DNA of 32,304 nucleotides. Source: Pseudomonadota bacterium. GTDB lineage: Bacteria; Myxococcota_A; UBA796; SXON01. Location of the stretch: assembly GCA_030685065.1 (NCBI GenBank), contig JAUXQH010000002.1:1-32304 (forward strand), in the 5' to 3' direction. The notes under the pieces were generated by a model. The model was not told the DNA's origin. It was given only the letters and a program-made list of their open reading frames with translations, and ran no database searches. Shown here in pieces: positions 15,585 to 24,982 of this stretch (positions are counted from its first letter, which is position 1; the number at the start of each line of letters is the position of its first letter). The translations under genes were made by a program, and so were the position numbers.

Positions 15585-16892
15585 ATGCTGGTCCCGGAGG
15601 CCGTGGCCCGCTTGACCCCGCTCGCCGACGCCGCGGGTGCGGCCCTCCTGCTCCGGCTGCGCGAGCATGCCGACGCGCCGCCCTGGAGCCACACCCTCGG
15701 CGATCGCCTCCACCCCGAAGACCTCCCGGCCATCGCCGCCTTTCGGAACACCCTCGGGCCCGTGCTCGCCGACGCTTCGGAGCTACCCTTGGCGCGCTGG
15801 CGCGAGACCGTGCCGTGGGTTCGAACCAGGGCGCCGGAGGGCAGGGCATGGGCGGACATCCCGCTCCAGCGTCGAGAGAACATCGCGTTCGATCTGGCGG
15901 AGCTGGTGCCGCTCGACGCGGACCTCGGCCGCCTCTTCCACTACGAGACCTCGGGCACGACCGGCAGCCCGCTCTCGATCCCGTCCCATGCCCGCACCAC
16001 GGCGATGAACCACCTCCTGATCGAGGAGGCGCTCCGGCGCAACGACGTGCACCTCGAGCCGGGGCCCACGGTCCTGGTGGCCCACGTGTGCGCGCAGGTC
16101 CGGACGTGGACCTTCCCGGCGATCCTGTCCTACTGGGGGAACGGCGGGCTCGTGAAGGTAAACCTCCAGCCCGCCGAGTGGGCGCCGGCGCGCGCGCGAC
16201 GATTCCTGGCCGACCTCGCGCCCCAGCTCGTCACCGGGGATCCCGTGTCGTTCGCAGAGCTGCTCGCCTGGGACATCCCGCTTCGTCCGCGGGCGCTCCT
16301 GTCCGGGGCGGCGCACCTGGGGCGGGGCCTCGTGGACGCGCTCTCGGCGCGGTACGGCTGCCCCGTGCTCGACGTGTACTCGACCACCGAGATCGGCCCG
16401 ATCGCCGCGACCGCGCCCGGCGGCCTGCGGCTCCTCTGCCCCGACCTGTTCGTCGAGATCGTCGGGCCGGACGGCCGCCCCCTCCCCGACGGCGAGCTCG
16501 GCGAGATCGTCGTGAGCGGCGGGCGCAACCCATACCTGCCGCTCCTCCGCTACGCCACGGGCGACCACGCGCGAAAGGACGGGGAGCACCTCCGCGATCT
16601 CCAAGCGCGCCGCCCGGTGTCGTGGCGCGCCCGGGACGGCGCCGTCATCACCCCCGTCGACCTTGCGCGGGCCCTGCACCCGCACGTGTTCGCGGCGTTC
16701 GCCTTCCGCGAGGAGGCCGATGCCTCCGGGGAGAGGGCGCTGGTGCTCCGCCTGCGGCCGGTCGAGGGCGAACGGCTCGACACGGCGGCGATCGGGGCGG
16801 GGTTCGAGGCCATCCTCGGGCGGGCGGTGGCGGTGCGGGTCGACCCGGAGCTCGGGAGGGACGGCAAGGCGGCGGAGTGGGGCGGGGCGTAG
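15585..16892 (+). CDS. Adenylate-forming enzyme, PaaK/CapK-like
   Basis: A 435-residue protein from the ATG at 15585, with GGAGG seven bases upstream; an earlier in-frame start at 15480 has no such site. The phosphate-binding motif TSGTTGSP (122-129), the adenine motif DVYSTTEIGPIA and the hinge-region YATGDHARK match the ANL superfamily, and overall length fits the phenylacetate-CoA ligase/CapK group. The C-terminal GRDGKA holds a plausible catalytic lysine. It activates a carboxylic acid with ATP as acyl-AMP; the acid and acceptor are unknown, since no phenylacetate or polysaccharide genes are adjacent. Four bases after its stop the convergent DUF3634 gene ends. Confidence 0.85.
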   Translation: MLVPEAVARLTPLADAAGAALLLRLREHADAPPWSHTLGDRLHPEDLPAIAAFRNTLGPVLADASELPLARWRETVPWVRTRAPEGRAWADIPLQRRENIAFDLAELVPLDADLGRLFHYETSGTTGSPLSIPSHARTTAMNHLLIEEALRRNDVHLEPGPTVLVAHVCAQVRTWTFPAILSYWGNGGLVKVNLQPAEWAPARARRFLADLAPQLVTGDPVSFAELLAWDIPLRPRALLSGAAHLGRGLVDALSARYGCPVLDVYSTTEIGPIAATAPGGLRLLCPDLFVEIVGPDGRPLPDGELGEIVVSGGRNPYLPLLRYATGDHARKDGEHLRDLQARRPVSWRARDGAVITPVDLARALHPHVFAAFAFREEADASGERALVLRLRPVEGERLDTAAIGAGFEAILGRAVAVRVDPELGRDGKAAEWGGA

Positions 16893-16896
16893 GCCC

Positions 16897-17186
16897 TCAG
16901 ACGTCCTTGCGGCGCAGGTACACGACGTTGCGGGCGCGCTGCGCCACGGCGTCGTCGAGGCCGGTGGTGCGGATGGACAGGGAGGTGCCCTTGCCGCGGA
17001 TCTCGACGCGGCCGGCGGCACCGGGGGAGAGCTCCGCGACGGCGAGGAGATCTCCGAGGAGCCCGCCCGGGAGCGAGCCCCGCACGACCTCGGCGCGCCC
17101 GCCCGCGATCTGGACCACGATGCGCGGGCGCAAGCGGACCAGGGACAGGACCACGAGCACGACGAGGACGATGAGCCAGAGGATCT

Positions 17187-17190
<4 letters not shown>
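16897..17190 (-). CDS. DUF3634 family membrane protein
   Basis: A 97-residue protein with one N-terminal transmembrane helix (MKILWLIVLVVLVVLSLV) followed by a basic, small soluble domain. The pattern GRAEVVRGSLP, then IRGKGTSLSI and AQRARNVVYL, matches DUF3634. The function is unknown. The GTG start overlaps the TGA stop of dbpA by four bases (GTGA), so the two are translationally coupled. Because dbpA is an rRNA helicase, the pairing may just reflect operon compaction. Confidence 0.8.
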
Positions 17191-18575
<1,385 letters not shown>

Positions 18576-18641
18576 GTCGGCCCCCTATCCCCTCCCGCGC
18601 CCCGACCGCCGCACTACCCCGAACGCGCTCGGGCGTTCTGG

Positions 18642-21600
18642 CTACGCGCGCCGACGCCGCACGAGCGTGGCGCCGAGGAGCACCGCCGCCATCGCGCCGC
18701 CCACCGGAGCGCCGCCGCCCGGCGTGGCGCAGCCGCAGCCGCCGCCGCCCTCGTAGGTGAAGGCGGGAGCGTCGTCCTCGTCGGTGTCCGTGTCCACGAT
18801 GTCGGTGTCTCCGGTGTCGGTGTCCGCCGTGTCGGTGTCCGCCGTGTCGGTGTCGCCCGTGTCGGTGTCCCCGGTGTCGGTGTCGCCCGTGTCGGTGTCG
18901 CCCGTGTCCCCGGTGTCGCCCGTGTCGGTGCCGCCCGTGTCCCCCGTATCGCCCGTGTCCGGCCCGCCCGGGATGTCGTCGGTGGGGTCGAGCGGATCGG
19001 TGCCGTCCGCGACTTCCGTGCCGTCGCCCACCGAGCCGTCGTCCGTGTCGGCGTCGTTCGGATCGGTGCCGTAGGTCAGCACCTCGTCGCCGTCGGTGAG
19101 CCCGTCGTCGTCCGTGTCGCTGTCGAACGGATCGGTGCCGAGCACCTCCTCCTCGCTGTCGTTCAGCCCATCGGCGTCGCTGTCGGCCACGGGGGTCACA
19201 TCGTCGCTCGGATCGAGCGGGTCCGTGCCGTCCACGAGCACCTCGACGCCATCCCACGCCCCGCCGCCGTCGGTGTCGGCCGCGTTCGGGTCGGTGCCGT
19301 GTTCATCCACCTCCTCTCCGTCGGAGAGGCCGTCGTCGTCGCTGTCGGCGTCGAGCGGGTCGGTCGCCGTGTCCATCACCTCGCGCCCGTCGAGCAGGCC
19401 GTCGTCGTCCGTGTCCACGTCGCTCGGGTCGGTGCCGTAGACGGCCTCGTCTTCGTCCGTCAGCCCGTCCCCGTCCGTGTCGACCGGTACGGTCACATCG
19501 TCGGCGGGATCGAGCGGGTCGGTCCCGTCGGTCACCTCGGTGCCGTCGTCCACGCCGCCGCCGTCGGTGTCCGCGTCGGTCGGGTCCGTGCCGATAGCGA
19601 CCTCGCCGCCGTCGGAGAGGCCGTCGTCATCCGTGTCCGCATCCGTCGGATCGGTGCCGTAGGTGCCGACCTCGTCGCCGTCCTCCAGCCCGTCGTCATC
19701 GGTGTCCGCGTCGAGCGGGTCGGTCCCGAAGCTGTCGACCTCTTCGCCGTCGGTCAGGCCGTCGGAGTCGGTGTCACCCAGCGTGGGGTCGGTGCCGATG
19801 TCGATCTCCTCGCCGTCGGAGAGGCCGTCGTCGTCCGTGTCGGCGTCGGTCGGGTCCGTGCCGATCGCGATCTCCCCGCCGTCGGAGAGGCCATCGTCAT
19901 CCGTGTCGGCGTCGGTCGGGTCCGTGCCGATGGAGATCACCTCGTCGCCGTCGGACAGGCCGTCGTCATCGGTGTCCGCGTCGAGCGGATCGCTGCCGTA
20001 CACGATCTCTTCGGCGTCGGTGAGGCCGTCTGAGTCGGTGTCCACGGGAGAGGTCACGTCGTCCGTCGGATCGAGCGGGTCGGTGTCGGACACGAGCACC
20101 TCGACCCCGTCCGGCACGCCGCCGTCGTCGGTGTCCGTGTCGAGCGGATCGGTGCCGTGGCTGTTCACCTCGGCGCCATCGGAGAGCCCGTCGCTGTCGG
20201 TGTCGGTGTCGGTCGGATCGGTGCCGTGCGTGGCGACCTCGGCGCCGTCCGTGAGGCCGTCGGCATCGGTGTCCGCGAGGTTGGGATCGGTGCCGTGCGT
20301 GAGGACCTCTTCGCCATCGAGCAGACCGTCGTCGTCGGTGTCGGTGTCGAGCGGATCGGTGCCGTAGGTGCGGACCTCCCCGCCGTCGCCGAGGCCGTCA
20401 CCGTCCGTGTCCGCGACGTCCGGATCGGTGCCGTAGACCGAGGTTTCCTCGATGTCGGTGAGGCCGTCGCCGTCGGTATCGGTGGTAGTGCTCGGGAGGT
20501 CGTCGCTCGGATCGAGCGGGTCCGTGCCGTTTGCGAGCACCTCCACGCCGTCGTCCACGCCGCCGTCGTCGGTGTCCGCGTCCGTGGGCGTGGTGCCGTA
20601 GGTGTTCACCTCGTCGCCGTCGGAGAGGCCGTCGGCGTCCGTGTCCGGGCGGTTCGGGTCGGTCGACCAGGTGTTCACCTCCGCGCCGTCCCCGAGGCCG
20701 TCGCCATCGGTGTCGCCCACGTTCGGGTCGGTCGACGTGGTGTTCACCTCGGTGCCGTCCCCGAGGCCGTCGCCGTCCGTGTCGTCGTCGAGCGGGTCGG
20801 TGCCGTAGGTGAACACCTCCTCGCCATCGAGCAGGCCGTCGTCGTCCGTGTCGGAGTCCGTCGGATCGGTCCCGTAGACCGCCGTCTCCTCGAGGTCGGT
20901 GAGGCCGTCGCTGTCGGTGTCCAAGACGACCGTGGGGATGTCGTCCGCCGGATCGAGCGGGTCGGTGCCGTTCGCGAGCACCTCCACGCCGTCCGCCACG
21001 CCGCCGTCGTCGGTGTCCGTGTCGAGCGGATCGGTGTCGTAGGTGTCGACCTCGGCGCCGTCCCCGAGGCCGTCGCCATCGGTGTCGGCGTCCGTGGGAT
21101 CGGTGCCGTGCGTGATGACTTCGGCGCCGTCGGAGAGGGCGTCGCCGTCGGTGTCGGCGTCGTTCGGGTCGGTGCCGTGGGTCAGGACCTCGGCGCCGTC
21201 GGAGAGGGCGTCGCCGTCGGAGTCCGTGTCCAGCGGGTCGGTGTCGTAGGTGTTGACCTCCGCGCCGTCGAGCAGACCGTCGCCATCGGTGTCGCCCACG
21301 AGCGGATCGGTCCCCTCGACGATCACCTCGTCGTAGTCTGAGAGCGCGTCGTTGTCGGTGTCGGCGTCCAGGGGGTCCGTGTCGTGGGTGAGCACCTCCG
21401 CGCCGTCGCCCAGGCCGTCGTCATCGGTGTCCGCGTCGAACGGATCGGTGCCGTAGACGCCGATCTCGTCGGAGTTGGAGAGCCCGTCGTCGTCGGAGTC
21501 GTTGTCGCTGAAGACGTCGGTCCACGTGCACGCGGTGCCCACGCACCCGCCCACGTCCTTGCTGAACGTGTGGGTGGACGCGGAGGTGCCGAAGGCGACC

Positions 21601-22208
21601 GCCACGTCGTCGAGGCTGGTGAGCCCGGTGGCCGCGGTGAAGTCGGTCCAGGGCATGTACCAGTCGACATACACGTCGACCGACGAGGTGGTCCCGCCGC
21701 AGACGTCGGAGCCGGCCGCCTCGTAGCCCGCGTTCCCGGCGCTCGCGTCGGCCGAAGCGGCGAGGGGGGCCGTGTACGTGTAGAGCTCGAGCTCGGGGGC
21801 ATCGGTCGTGAAGGGCGTGCTCCCGGCCGTGTTCTCCCAGAAGCCGACCTCGTCGCTGTTGCCGTCGACGTAGAGGATGTAGTCGTACTTCTCGTTCGTC
21901 GTGTCGAAGTCGGTCTCGAACATGACGCCCCACCCGAAGCTTCGCCACTGGTGGGGGCTGCTGCCGCGGCTGGAGTAGGGGTCATCGGCGAGGCGGAGGC
22001 GGAACCACAGGTAGGTGCCGTCATCGTGGACGTAGGCGACCGGGTCCGAGGCGTCCCCGACCACGTCCCACCAGTCGCTGCCGGACACGTCGCCGCAGAC
22101 GTCCTCCATCGGAGCGCCGTCCTGCTCCACCACCTCCCAGTCCGCGGCGGACGGCCAGGAGACGGCAAGAGCGGACGGGACCAGGAGCGCGAGCAGGGAC
22201 GAGAGCAT
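18642..22208 (-). CDS. Giant thrombospondin type 3 repeat protein with MYXO-CTERM-like tail
   Basis: A 1188-residue secreted protein. The start is the ATG at 22208, giving signal peptide [15 protein letters not shown]; the ribosome binding site lies in a hairpin. Residues 16-234 form a beta-rich domain with paired cysteines. From 235 to about 1078 there are 35 thrombospondin type 3 units of about 22-23 residues (DTDxDGLxDGxEVxTxGTDPxxA), which bind calcium through their Asp side chains. The units fall into six blocks, each closed by a DTDDGGV-like unit. A D/T/G linker then leads to [10 protein letters not shown], a hydrophobic helix and RRRRA, a MYXO-CTERM-like anchor. A calcium-stiffened surface stalk is the likely role. 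The antisense strand shows long open frames, which are shadows. Confidence 0.9.
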   Translation of the reverse strand: MLSSLLALLVPSALAVSWPSAADWEVVEQDGAPMEDVCGDVSGSDWWDVVGDASDPVAYVHDDGTYLWFRLRLADDPYSSRGSSPHQWRSFGWGVMFETDFDTTNEKYDYILYVDGNSDEVGFWENTAGSTPFTTDAPELELYTYTAPLAASADASAGNAGYEAAGSDVCGGTTSSVDVYVDWYMPWTDFTAATGLTSLDDVAVAFGTSASTHTFSKDVGGCVGTACTWTDVFSDNDSDDDGLSNSDEIGVYGTDPFDADTDDDGLGDGAEVLTHDTDPLDADTDNDALSDYDEVIVEGTDPLVGDTDGDGLLDGAEVNTYDTDPLDTDSDGDALSDGAEVLTHGTDPNDADTDGDALSDGAEVITHGTDPTDADTDGDGLGDGAEVDTYDTDPLDTDTDDGGVADGVEVLANGTDPLDPADDIPTVVLDTDSDGLTDLEETAVYGTDPTDSDTDDDGLLDGEEVFTYGTDPLDDDTDGDGLGDGTEVNTTSTDPNVGDTDGDGLGDGAEVNTWSTDPNRPDTDADGLSDGDEVNTYGTTPTDADTDDGGVDDGVEVLANGTDPLDPSDDLPSTTTDTDGDGLTDIEETSVYGTDPDVADTDGDGLGDGGEVRTYGTDPLDTDTDDDGLLDGEEVLTHGTDPNLADTDADGLTDGAEVATHGTDPTDTDTDSDGLSDGAEVNSHGTDPLDTDTDDGGVPDGVEVLVSDTDPLDPTDDVTSPVDTDSDGLTDAEEIVYGSDPLDADTDDDGLSDGDEVISIGTDPTDADTDDDGLSDGGEIAIGTDPTDADTDDDGLSDGEEIDIGTDPTLGDTDSDGLTDGEEVDSFGTDPLDADTDDDGLEDGDEVGTYGTDPTDADTDDDGLSDGGEVAIGTDPTDADTDGGGVDDGTEVTDGTDPLDPADDVTVPVDTDGDGLTDEDEAVYGTDPSDVDTDDDGLLDGREVMDTATDPLDADSDDDGLSDGEEVDEHGTDPNAADTDGGGAWDGVEVLVDGTDPLDPSDDVTPVADSDADGLNDSEEEVLGTDPFDSDTDDDGLTDGDEVLTYGTDPNDADTDDGSVGDGTEVADGTDPLDPTDDIPGGPDTGDTGDTGGTDTGDTGDTGDTDTGDTDTGDTDTGDTDTADTDTADTDTGDTDIVDTDTDEDDAPAFTYEGGGGCGCATPGGGAPVGGAMAAVLLGATLVRRRRA
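18781..18960 (-). repeat. D/T/G linker coding repeat
   Basis: Repeats of GACACC and GACACG (GDT/DTD units) code for the linker just before the C-terminal anchor of the thrombospondin-repeat protein. Thr here is ACC or ACG, unlike the ACA of the two D/T linkers at 9082 and 12791. Confidence 0.8.
18973..21506 (-). repeat. Thrombospondin type 3 coding repeat array
   Basis: Thirty-five units of about 66-69 bases, divergent at DNA level but with a regular code. They group into blocks of 8, 6, 6, 8, 4 and 3 units. Each block opens with a variant ending in YGTDP or similar and closes with a unit containing GGV/GSV plus a DPLDPxDD spacer. This is a higher-order repeat, presumably made by duplication of multi-unit segments. 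Confidence 0.85.
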
Positions 22209-22209
22209 G

Positions 22210-22233
22210 GGTACCTCGGACGCCGAGGGTACC
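22210..22233 (-). promoter_or_regulatory. Hairpin covering the ribosome binding site of the thrombospondin-repeat gene
   Basis: In the minus-strand transcript the two arms (22233-22223 and 22219-22210) form a 10-bp stem with one bulged base and a three-base loop. The GAGG of the 3' arm (22217-22214) is the likely Shine-Dalgarno, five bases before the ATG at 22208. Stem formation would block translation start. A regulatory role is inference. Confidence 0.4.
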
Positions 22234-22297
22234 AAGGGGTCTCGCCACGGATCTTGTCCTCGCCCTTACACCCCGTTCCCCGCTACGGGGACGGGCT

Positions 22298-23131
22298 TCA
22301 CGAAGGCGTGCGCGCCTCGGTCTCGAGCCACGCGCGGATCACGTTCGCGGCCACCCTTCGGCGATATGCGGCGGTCGACCGGATGTCGTCGATGGGGGCG
22401 ATGTCCGCGGCGACGGCGGCGGCGGCGGCGGGATCGATCGGCTTGCCGAGGAGGGCGGCCTCGACGTGGTGCGCGCGGATCGGCGTCGGCGCGACCGATC
22501 CGAGGGCCACGCGCGCCTCGGTCACCACCCCGTCCACCACGCGCAGCCGCCCCCCGAGCACCACCTTGGAGATCGCCTGCGCGAGCCGCGTGCCCACCTT
22601 GCGGTAGTGCAGGCGGTCCCCAGCGTGCGGATGCAGGTGGATGCGGGTGAGCAGCTCATCCGCCGCGAGCGCGGTTTTCCGGTAGCCCAACCAGAACTCG
22701 CTCGCGGGCACCTCCCGCACCCCGCGCACCGAGGCGAGCTCGAACTTCGCGTCCATCGCGAGCCACAAGGGGAGCGAATCGCCGGCGGGCGAGGCGTTCA
22801 CGATGTTCCCGCCGAGCGTGCCGCGGTTCTGGATCTGGGGCGCGCCGACGGTCCGGGCGCAGTCACGGAGGGCCGCGGGGAGCGCGGGGTGGCCGACCAC
22901 GTCGGACCACGTCGTGAGCGCGCCGAGGGTGCGGCCGTCCCCCGAGATGCCGCGGAGCTCGGTGCAGCCCCACAGATCGAGGATCGCGGTGGGCTGGACC
23001 GACCCGAGCTCGATGTACACCATCAGGTCCGTGCCGCCGGCGAGCACGGTGGCATGCGGATGGGAGGCGCGCTGCACGAGCGCCTCCCGGAGCGTGTGGA
23101 CGCGGGTGACGGGCGCCGGGCAGGTCAGCAT
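22298..23131 (-). CDS. FAD-binding subunit of a molybdenum hydroxylase (xanthine dehydrogenase family)
   Basis: A 277-residue protein from the ATG at 23131. TVLAGGTDLMV (28-38) is the FAD-pyrophosphate-binding turn of the FAD_binding_5 domain, and GAPQIQNRGTLGGNI binds the flavin. The C-terminal part, from about 170, matches CO_deh_flav_C. In the CO dehydrogenase/xanthine dehydrogenase family this medium subunit passes electrons from the 2Fe-2S protein to FAD and NAD. Its start overlaps the stop of the 2Fe-2S gene by seven bases, so the two are coupled. The large molybdopterin-binding subunit, usually in the same operon, is not present. Confidence 0.9.
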   Translation of the reverse strand: MLTCPAPVTRVHTLREALVQRASHPHATVLAGGTDLMVYIELGSVQPTAILDLWGCTELRGISGDGRTLGALTTWSDVVGHPALPAALRDCARTVGAPQIQNRGTLGGNIVNASPAGDSLPLWLAMDAKFELASVRGVREVPASEFWLGYRKTALAADELLTRIHLHPHAGDRLHYRKVGTRLAQAISKVVLGGRLRVVDGVVTEARVALGSVAPTPIRAHHVEAALLGKPIDPAAAAAVAADIAPIDDIRSTAAYRRRVAANVIRAWLETEARTPS

Positions 23132-23631
23132 GCGGGGGGCCCTCCGGACGGGGCGGCGGGCGCGGTGTCCGTGTTCGTGGCGCCGGCCAACGCGTCCGTG
23201 ACCGCGTCGATGATCTTCTGATAGCCGGTGCACCGGCACAGGTTGCCCGCGAGCGCCTCTCGCGCCTCCGCGCGCGTGGGGTGCGGGTTCTTGTCGAGCA
23301 GCGCCTTTGCCGTGACGAGGAAGCCGGGGGTGCAGATGCCGCACTGCGCGCCGCCGAACCGCAGGAAGGCCTCCTGCACGGGGTGGAGCCGGCCGTCGGT
23401 CGCGAGGCCCTCGACCGTGGTGATGCGGCAGCCCTCGGCCTGGATGACGGGCACGAGGCAGCTGTTGACGGCCACGCCGTCGATCAGCACGGTGCAGGCG
23501 CCGCATTCGCCCTCGCCGCAGCCCTCCTTGGTGCCGGTGAGCCGGGCGTCCTCGCGGAGCACGTCGAGCAGGCGGGCCATCGGGTGGCTCGCGACGGACA
23601 CGTCCTGGTCATTGACGGTGAAGCGGATCAT
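23125..23631 (-). CDS. 2Fe-2S subunit of a molybdenum hydroxylase
   Basis: A 168-residue protein starting at the ATG at 23631. The plant-type ferredoxin domain has Cys38, Cys43, Cys46 and Cys58 in GCGEGECGACTV and NSCLVP. The second, helical domain carries the other cluster in AQCGICTPGF and GNLCRCTGYQ. Both clusters are complete, as in the small subunit of xanthine dehydrogenase and aerobic CO dehydrogenase. The last ~20 residues, from AGATNTDT, are a low-complexity tail absent in typical homologues. The gene is upstream of and coupled to the FAD subunit gene, and is divergent from the SRPBCC gene with about 102 bases between starts. Confidence 0.92.
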   Translation of the reverse strand: MIRFTVNDQDVSVASHPMARLLDVLREDARLTGTKEGCGEGECGACTVLIDGVAVNSCLVPVIQAEGCRITTVEGLATDGRLHPVQEAFLRFGGAQCGICTPGFLVTAKALLDKNPHPTRAEAREALAGNLCRCTGYQKIIDAVTDALAGATNTDTAPAAPSGGPPAC

Positions 23632-23733
23632 GCGCCGCAGTCTATCGGCAAACGGAGCCCGGCGGGACCCGCGCGGGACGACGGAGATTGCGGGTGGGCC
23701 GAGGCTGTGCGATACCGCGAGCCTGGAGTGCCC

Positions 23734-24405
23734 ATGAAGAAAGTCCTTTCCATCGTGTTGGGTGTCGTGACCGTCGCAATCGTCGGTCTTGTCGGAGTCG
23801 TGTCCATGCAGCCCGACGAGCTGAAGGTCGAGCGCAGCGTGACCGTGGCCGCCACGCCCGCCGACGTGTTTCCCTTCGCCAACGACTACGCCCAGTGGCA
23901 GAAGTGGAACCCCTGGCGCGAGCTGGATCCGAGCCAGAAGGAGACCTTCTCCGACAACAAGGCGGGCGTCGGCGCCTGGTATGCGTGGGAGGGGAACGAC
24001 CAGGTCGGCAAGGGCCGCATGGACATCCGCGAGTCGGTCCAGGACCAGAAGGTGGTCGAGGACCTCCACTTCATGGAGCCTTTCGAGAGCAGGGCCGTCG
24101 TGACCCTCACGATGGTCCCCGTGGGTGCCGAGACCAAGGTGACCTGGGGGTTCGTGAGCCAGAGCAACTTCGTGGCCAAGGCCTTCGGCCTGTTCACAGA
24201 CATGGACGCCATGCTGGGCGCCGACTTCCAACGCGGCCTCGACAAGCTCGCGCCGCTCGCGGCAGCGGCGGCCATCGAGCGAGTGGAGGCGGCGGAGCGC
24301 GCGGTGGCCGAGGCGGCGGCGGTGCCGGCCGACGGCGTGGTGCCGGTCGACGGCGTGGTGATCGGCGGCGTGGCGGTCGAAGGCGCGGTGCCGGTCGCGC
24401 AGTAG
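23734..24405 (+). CDS. Membrane-anchored SRPBCC (polyketide cyclase-like) protein
   Basis: A 223-residue protein starting at the ATG at 23734 behind TGGAG. Residues 1-26 (MKKVLSIVLGVVTVAIVGLV start) form one membrane helix or signal anchor. Residues 30-175 have the START/Bet v 1-like fold signature: VERSVTVAATPADVFPFAND, WNPWRELDP and VGAWYAWEGND. Such proteins bind hydrophobic ligands; no catalytic residue is evident. The tail (about 180-223) is Ala/Val/Asp repeats of the type VPxDGVV. It faces a molybdenum hydroxylase pair, but it does not look like CoxG, so I do not link them. Downstream lies the hairpin/repeat region. Confidence 0.85.
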   Translation: MKKVLSIVLGVVTVAIVGLVGVVSMQPDELKVERSVTVAATPADVFPFANDYAQWQKWNPWRELDPSQKETFSDNKAGVGAWYAWEGNDQVGKGRMDIRESVQDQKVVEDLHFMEPFESRAVVTLTMVPVGAETKVTWGFVSQSNFVAKAFGLFTDMDAMLGADFQRGLDKLAPLAAAAAIERVEAAERAVAEAAAVPADGVVPVDGVVIGGVAVEGAVPVAQ

Positions 24406-24613
24406 CTCCGGGTTTCTCGGGGGGCGGGCGCGTCCCCGAGCGAGGACGCTCGGGGTCGGCGCCTTCCGGGCTCGGCGCGAAGCGCCTCGGTCGGCGCGAG
24501 GACGCGCCGGACCGGCCGCGAGGCGCGGCCGCCCTCCAGGTGCCTCGCGCACGGAGGCGCTGTGTGGTGGCGGTGCGGTCGCCGTGCGGGGCGGCCGCCG
24601 CTCCGCGGCCGTC
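24406..24613. other. Cluster of GC-rich hairpins, non-coding
   Basis: I see no gene in this stretch. Perfect short-loop hairpins follow each other: stem 24434-24442 with 24447-24455 (9 bp, loop AGGA); 24474-24478 with 24482-24486 (5 bp, loop GAA); 24492-24498 with 24503-24509 (7 bp, loop AGGA again); 24513-24520 with 24524-24531 (8 bp, loop AGG); 24542-24546 with 24554-24558 (5 bp). One more near 24589-24613 leads into the tandem array. The region lies between two convergent genes, so some hairpins could act as U-tract-free terminators. The reuse of the AGGA loop with different stems argues against chance. Confidence 0.65.
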
Positions 24614-24617
24614 CAGG

Positions 24618-24850
24618 CACCCCCTGTCGCGCAGGTGCCCCGACCTTGGCCGCGTGGCGGCCGTCGAGCCACCCCCTGTCGCGCAGGTGCCCCGATCTTG
24701 GCCGCGTGGCGGCCGTCGAGCCACCCCCTGTCGCGCAGGTACCCCGATCTTGGCCGCGTGGCGGCCGTCGAGCCACCCCCTGTCGCGCAGGTACCCCGCC
24801 GACGGCCGCTCCGCGGCCGTGCAGCCACCCCCTGTCGCGCAGGTGCCCCG
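24618..24850. repeat. 52-bp tandem repeat array with embedded hairpins
   Basis: Five copies start at 24618, 24670, 24722, 24774 and 24826, an exact 52-base period. Each has a conserved 25-base core (CACCCCCTGTCGCGCAGGTR plus CCCCG) and a 27-base spacer. Three spacers share GGCCGC-GTG-GCGGCC, and the fourth has ACGGCCGC-TCC-GCGGCCGT, a different sequence with the same fold; the segment before the first core is of this second kind. Because 52 is not a multiple of three, the repeat cannot code for one repeated peptide. It is not a CRISPR array, as spacers repeat. The function is unknown. Confidence 0.85.
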
Positions 24851-24982
24851 CCGACGGCCGCCCTCGTCGGCAGGCGGGTGTGAATGCCAGGCCCGCCGGA
24901 CGCCGACGCAGCCCCCGACGATCGCCGAGGTGCCCCGCGGCGGCCCCCCTGCCCGGGCTCGCCGTGGGCTCCCGATCCGGCC

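Noticed and set aside
15815..15832. tRNA T-loop-like sequence GGGTTCGAACC
   Set aside because: It lies inside the adenylate-forming enzyme gene and has no matching acceptor, D or anticodon arms around it.
23734..24405. SRPBCC protein as CoxG, the CO dehydrogenase partner
   Set aside because: Position next to molybdenum hydroxylase subunits is suggestive, but the membrane helix is N-terminal, the gene is divergent, and the sequence resembles general polyketide-cyclase-like proteins.
24194..24828. Minus-strand repeat-containing proteins read through the 52-bp array
   Set aside because: The 52-base period changes frame at every unit, so no stable repeat peptide is encoded; the frames are merely stop-free because of GC content.
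24618..24850. CRISPR array
   Set aside because: The spacers are nearly identical to each other, there are only five units, the repeat is GC-rich with the hairpin in the spacer, and no cas gene is present.
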